Origin: Bacteroidaceae bacterium
Lineage (GTDB): Bacteria > Bacteroidota > Bacteroidia > Bacteroidales > Bacteroidaceae
DNA: 8,897 nucleotides
Direction of reading: 5' to 3'
Assembly (NCBI GenBank): GCA_017466965.1
Contig: JAFTTD010000119.1
Span: forward strand, 1-8,897
Shown here: positions 6,108 to 8,897 of the stretch, in pieces
Numbering within the stretch: position 1 is the stretch's first letter
Layout: the number at the start of each line of letters is the position of its first letter
The notes under the pieces: generated by a model
Seen by the model: only the letters and a program-made list of their open reading frames with translations
Told to the model about the DNA's origin: nothing
Databases searched by the model: none
Position numbers and translations under genes: made by a program

Positions 6108-8897
6108 TTAATTGTTTACTACAAATTTATTAACGAAAGCATTCTTCATCCAGAAATCTATCGCATCATTTGACACACCATATTGTTTTAGCGTTTTTGC
6201 AATAAAATATAGATAATTGAATGCATAGCGTAAATCCAATAAAATCCAAGAGTCGGAATCCTTATACACAGACAAGAGTTTATTCAACTTTTGTGTATAT
6301 CCAAGTGTCATCATTTCCTCACAATGTTTTTCTACAATAAATCTTATATATCGTAGATTTCGAGTCAATGCTACTGGAGCCTTCATTATAGCACGACTTA
6401 ATAAAAAGTCCACATCATCTCGATACTGTTCTATACCGTTATTGGTAATTCCCTCATATATATTTCTCAATGCGTTATCCACATCGGCCGATTGATCAGA
6501 CATCATCAAGTCTATATTATCTGCATATTGAGTCCTTTCAAGCAAGAGTACCTCTATTTCTTTTCGTATATCAAGAAGCGTTTGATGCCTTTCGCTATTC
6601 AGTCCATCAATAAACTTCATCATTTCTGATAAATAACGAACTTGAATGTTCTTCATGAATGAGTCCTTATGGATAGTTTGTGAAGCTTTACTATACATGG
6701 ATACATTCTTAATGAGATTATCCTTTATTATTTCAAACTCATCGTCTGTCCATGTGATCTTGTCGTTCAAAAGATTAAGTCTGATATACTGAGGCTCAGT
6801 CCAACCAAACTCACTCTCATGCAAAACGCCACAATGCCATATGTCCATTGACAAGAAGCATTGCTTCACCTTATCAACTGCCTCTTTGTTCTCTCTTACA
6901 AGGTTGAATATTTGGAATAATGCAACTCTATTGTGGGGTATTTCTTCTGTATTTGTATTGCAAACAATATCACAAATGAAATCAAGACATGATTCAGATA
7001 AGAAGCCTTCCTTATTCAATGTATCCAATAAGTCCAATGAGTCAATGCTTAGCACATTCGGAAATGAGAGAAGACTATCAATAGACTGTTTCCCTTGAAT
7101 ACGATTTATCATCAAATTGTTCACGATTATATCCGAAACTATACTTTCATTAACTGCATATCTTGATATCAATTGTTGAAAAGCCCAAGATATATTATCA
7201 GAGTCCTTTATGCAGCCGAGTGCAAATTTGACGTTGATGACTAATTCTGTTGAATCCTTGGTATTAGGCAATTCCTTTAAGAATAGCTTGAAAACAGTTT
7301 CTTTAAACTTTTCAAACCAAATAGATTCATCGACTGCAACGTACATAGTCGATGTAACATTAAGAATGCCGTTTTTAAATGAGATAGGAGTATCTTCATT
7401 TTCTATTGCGGCTAAAGATTTTAAAAGAATGTCTTTATTGAAATCTTGCAGGTTTTCGTTATATGCAAAGTCTTCGCCTATTCGTCTTTGAACATCTTTA
7501 TCGTTATATTGAATGGAGTAAAAAAAACAAGGATAAGGAAAATGTTCATAAAGATTGCCAAACACGATATACCATGATGCTATATCAAATATATAGATTC
7601 CCGGCATTGACACATATATTCCAGAATCAGAAATATAACGAAGTATGCGTAAACTCTTTTCGTAGTCATGATGTCCTATTCCAAGATTCATCGTTGAACC
7701 AATCCAACCACGCACTTTCGGCTTATCCATTTTCTTCTTTAATTGTTGAGTCATAAAACTCAACATATCCCCTATGCCATCTATTCCATATTGGTAGTAG
7801 TTATCTATATTATAGGGAGATGGGAACCTATTAGATATATAATTAGCAATTTGCATTGCATAAAGTTTGTCCATAGGCTTCCTTTCTTTATCAATAAAAT
7901 CTGCAAGCAAATCGTATGCATCGTCCCTTCTCTCTCTAAATGCAGCCAAACGCATAGCTTTAGCAATCATGTAATAGCCTTGTGGTGTCCAATTGTCTAT
8001 AAGTTTCTTGGCTCCCTCAAAATCCAAATGGAATAGATGGCGTTGTAGATTTTCATAAATTGCACAATCTTCTGTCGTCTTTATAGGTTCCTCAGTTCCA
8101 TTAAATGTTTCTTCTTTTACTTTTAACAATTGCCAAATATAGTTCTTATCTAATTCTGCATAGTTTTTTATCAGTCGAGAGTAATAATGTGGATTCAAAC
8201 CACATTCATCCATAGCTAAAGCAAATATATAGGCTTCATCAGCTGTCATTTCTGACTTACCTGCAATATTTGACAATATATGTTCCTGATAAAAAACTAC
8301 TTTAGGGAATTTATTCCATATTTTATACTCTTTTAACTGGGTAATAATTGAATCTATATTATTTCTTTGCCTTATGAAAGAAGACACATCTTGCCATGTC
8401 TTTCTATAAGCAAATATATTTGATTTCAATTTTGTTAATAAGGAACTATTACTTATGGGCAACTCTTCGTCACGATCTTGGGAAATTTCTCCCACTTCTG
8501 CGTCATAAAACTGATCCTGACAATCTGTATCACAAGTTTTTAAGTATTGAAAGAAATGTACTAAAATATCACGTCTTTTTGTATTTCCTTTACTTGATAG
8601 TATTGAGTAAACTTCTTCGTCACTAAACTTCAACAATCTAAGCCGCTTTTCATCGATAAGGTTTACAACCTCAACATGATGATTTGCGTAGTATAATTGT
8701 AATTCCCTTTTTATTTCTTGTCCACTAAGGTCTATTATATATATTTTTGTATCACCATCGTCTTGATTCACTAAAACATCTGTCATCCATGAAACCATAC
8801 CTTTGTAATTGGCATCAGTACCCGAAAATCCAATAAGCATGAACTTCCCTTGTAGCATAGCAATTCGCATAAGATAGGTAAAAGCCTCATGTTTCTC
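6108..8897 (-). CDS. SIR2-like domain protein with long helical C-terminal region (5' partial)
   Basis: The frame stays open from the stop at 6108-6110 to the right window edge. Codons upstream of the Met at 8868-8870 read EKHEAFTYL, which fits the SIR2-like domain, so the true start lies outside the window and the visible Met is internal. Numbered from that Met, residues 1-70 are the C-terminal end of a SIR2-like (SIR2_2 type) Rossmann domain: GKFMLIGFSGTDANY (8-22) with the GFSGTD nucleotide-loop motif, then KIYIID (42-47). The catalytic Asn/His would lie upstream and cannot be checked. The remaining roughly 850 residues are mostly amphipathic helix with repeat-like, perhaps TPR-like, stretches (about 268-350), with no membrane segment or other enzymatic motif that I recognise. 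SIR2 followed by a long helical region is the layout of the NADase defence sirtuins DSR1/DSR2, where the C-terminal part recognises a phage protein. It is the upstream gene of a pair with the AlbA_2 protein. Confident for SIR2-like; the defence role is inferred. Confidence 0.8.
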   Translation of the reverse strand, partial: EKHEAFTYLMRIAMLQGKFMLIGFSGTDANYKGMVSWMTDVLVNQDDGDTKIYIIDLSGQEIKRELQLYYANHHVEVVNLIDEKRLRLLKFSDEEVYSILSSKGNTKRRDILVHFFQYLKTCDTDCQDQFYDAEVGEISQDRDEELPISNSSLLTKLKSNIFAYRKTWQDVSSFIRQRNNIDSIITQLKEYKIWNKFPKVVFYQEHILSNIAGKSEMTADEAYIFALAMDECGLNPHYYSRLIKNYAELDKNYIWQLLKVKEETFNGTEEPIKTTEDCAIYENLQRHLFHLDFEGAKKLIDNWTPQGYYMIAKAMRLAAFRERRDDAYDLLADFIDKERKPMDKLYAMQIANYISNRFPSPYNIDNYYQYGIDGIGDMLSFMTQQLKKKMDKPKVRGWIGSTMNLGIGHHDYEKSLRILRYISDSGIYVSMPGIYIFDIASWYIVFGNLYEHFPYPCFFYSIQYNDKDVQRRIGEDFAYNENLQDFNKDILLKSLAAIENEDTPISFKNGILNVTSTMYVAVDESIWFEKFKETVFKLFLKELPNTKDSTELVINVKFALGCIKDSDNISWAFQQLISRYAVNESIVSDIIVNNLMINRIQGKQSIDSLLSFPNVLSIDSLDLLDTLNKEGFLSESCLDFICDIVCNTNTEEIPHNRVALFQIFNLVRENKEAVDKVKQCFLSMDIWHCGVLHESEFGWTEPQYIRLNLLNDKITWTDDEFEIIKDNLIKNVSMYSKASQTIHKDSFMKNIQVRYLSEMMKFIDGLNSERHQTLLDIRKEIEVLLLERTQYADNIDLMMSDQSADVDNALRNIYEGITNNGIEQYRDDVDFLLSRAIMKAPVALTRNLRYIRFIVEKHCEEMMTLGYTQKLNKLLSVYKDSDSWILLDLRYAFNYLYFIAKTLKQYGVSNDAIDFWMKNAFVNKFVVNN

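Noticed and set aside
6841..8626. Plus-strand open frames of 76-97 codons inside the SIR2-like gene
   Set aside because: They are shadows of the long - strand coding sequence with no recognisable domains or plausible leaders.
8868..8870. ATG at 8870 (- strand) as the start of the SIR2-like gene
   Set aside because: The frame continues open to the window edge with SIR2-like residues, and starting here would cut the NAD-binding domain in half.

Overview
The window looks like a chromosomal segment from a member of the Bacteroidales, plausibly Prevotella or a close relative. This rests on the Bacteroidetes-type outer-membrane protein family DUF3943, A-rich leaders instead of Shine-Dalgarno sites, and a TAnnTTTG-type promoter element. 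No 16S or marker gene is present, so the genus is a guess.

Left part (1-2404, + strand): the 3' portion of trkA, then a complete trkH, 24 bp apart. Together they encode the NAD-binding regulatory subunit and the membrane subunit of a Trk-type potassium uptake system. Centre (2585-4149, + strand): an outer-membrane beta-barrel protein of the DUF3943 family. Its signal peptide lies in one reading frame and its mature part in another, so the gene is disrupted by a one-base shift, mis-sequenced, or translated by -1 frameshifting. Its own promoter appears to lie in the gap after trkH.

Right part (4437-8897, - strand): a two-gene operon read towards the first three genes and visibly richer in A+T. 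Its first gene runs off the right edge. It encodes the end of a SIR2-like (NAD-binding) domain followed by about 850 residues of mostly helical, repeat-like protein. Twelve bases downstream comes a Schlafen AlbA_2 / GHKL-like ATP-binding protein with a C-terminal winged-helix-like tail. A SIR2 domain on a long helical sensor-like body resembles the architecture of anti-phage defence sirtuins such as DSR1/DSR2. The tight pairing with an AlbA_2 ATP-binding protein makes this a candidate two-gene defence system and the most interesting part of the window.

The convergent gap (4150-4436) holds three 9-bp tandem repeats that are complementary to the last codons of the AlbA_2 gene. They can form alternative hairpins and probably act as that operon's terminator. 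No tRNA, rRNA, CRISPR array, transposase or integrase was seen.
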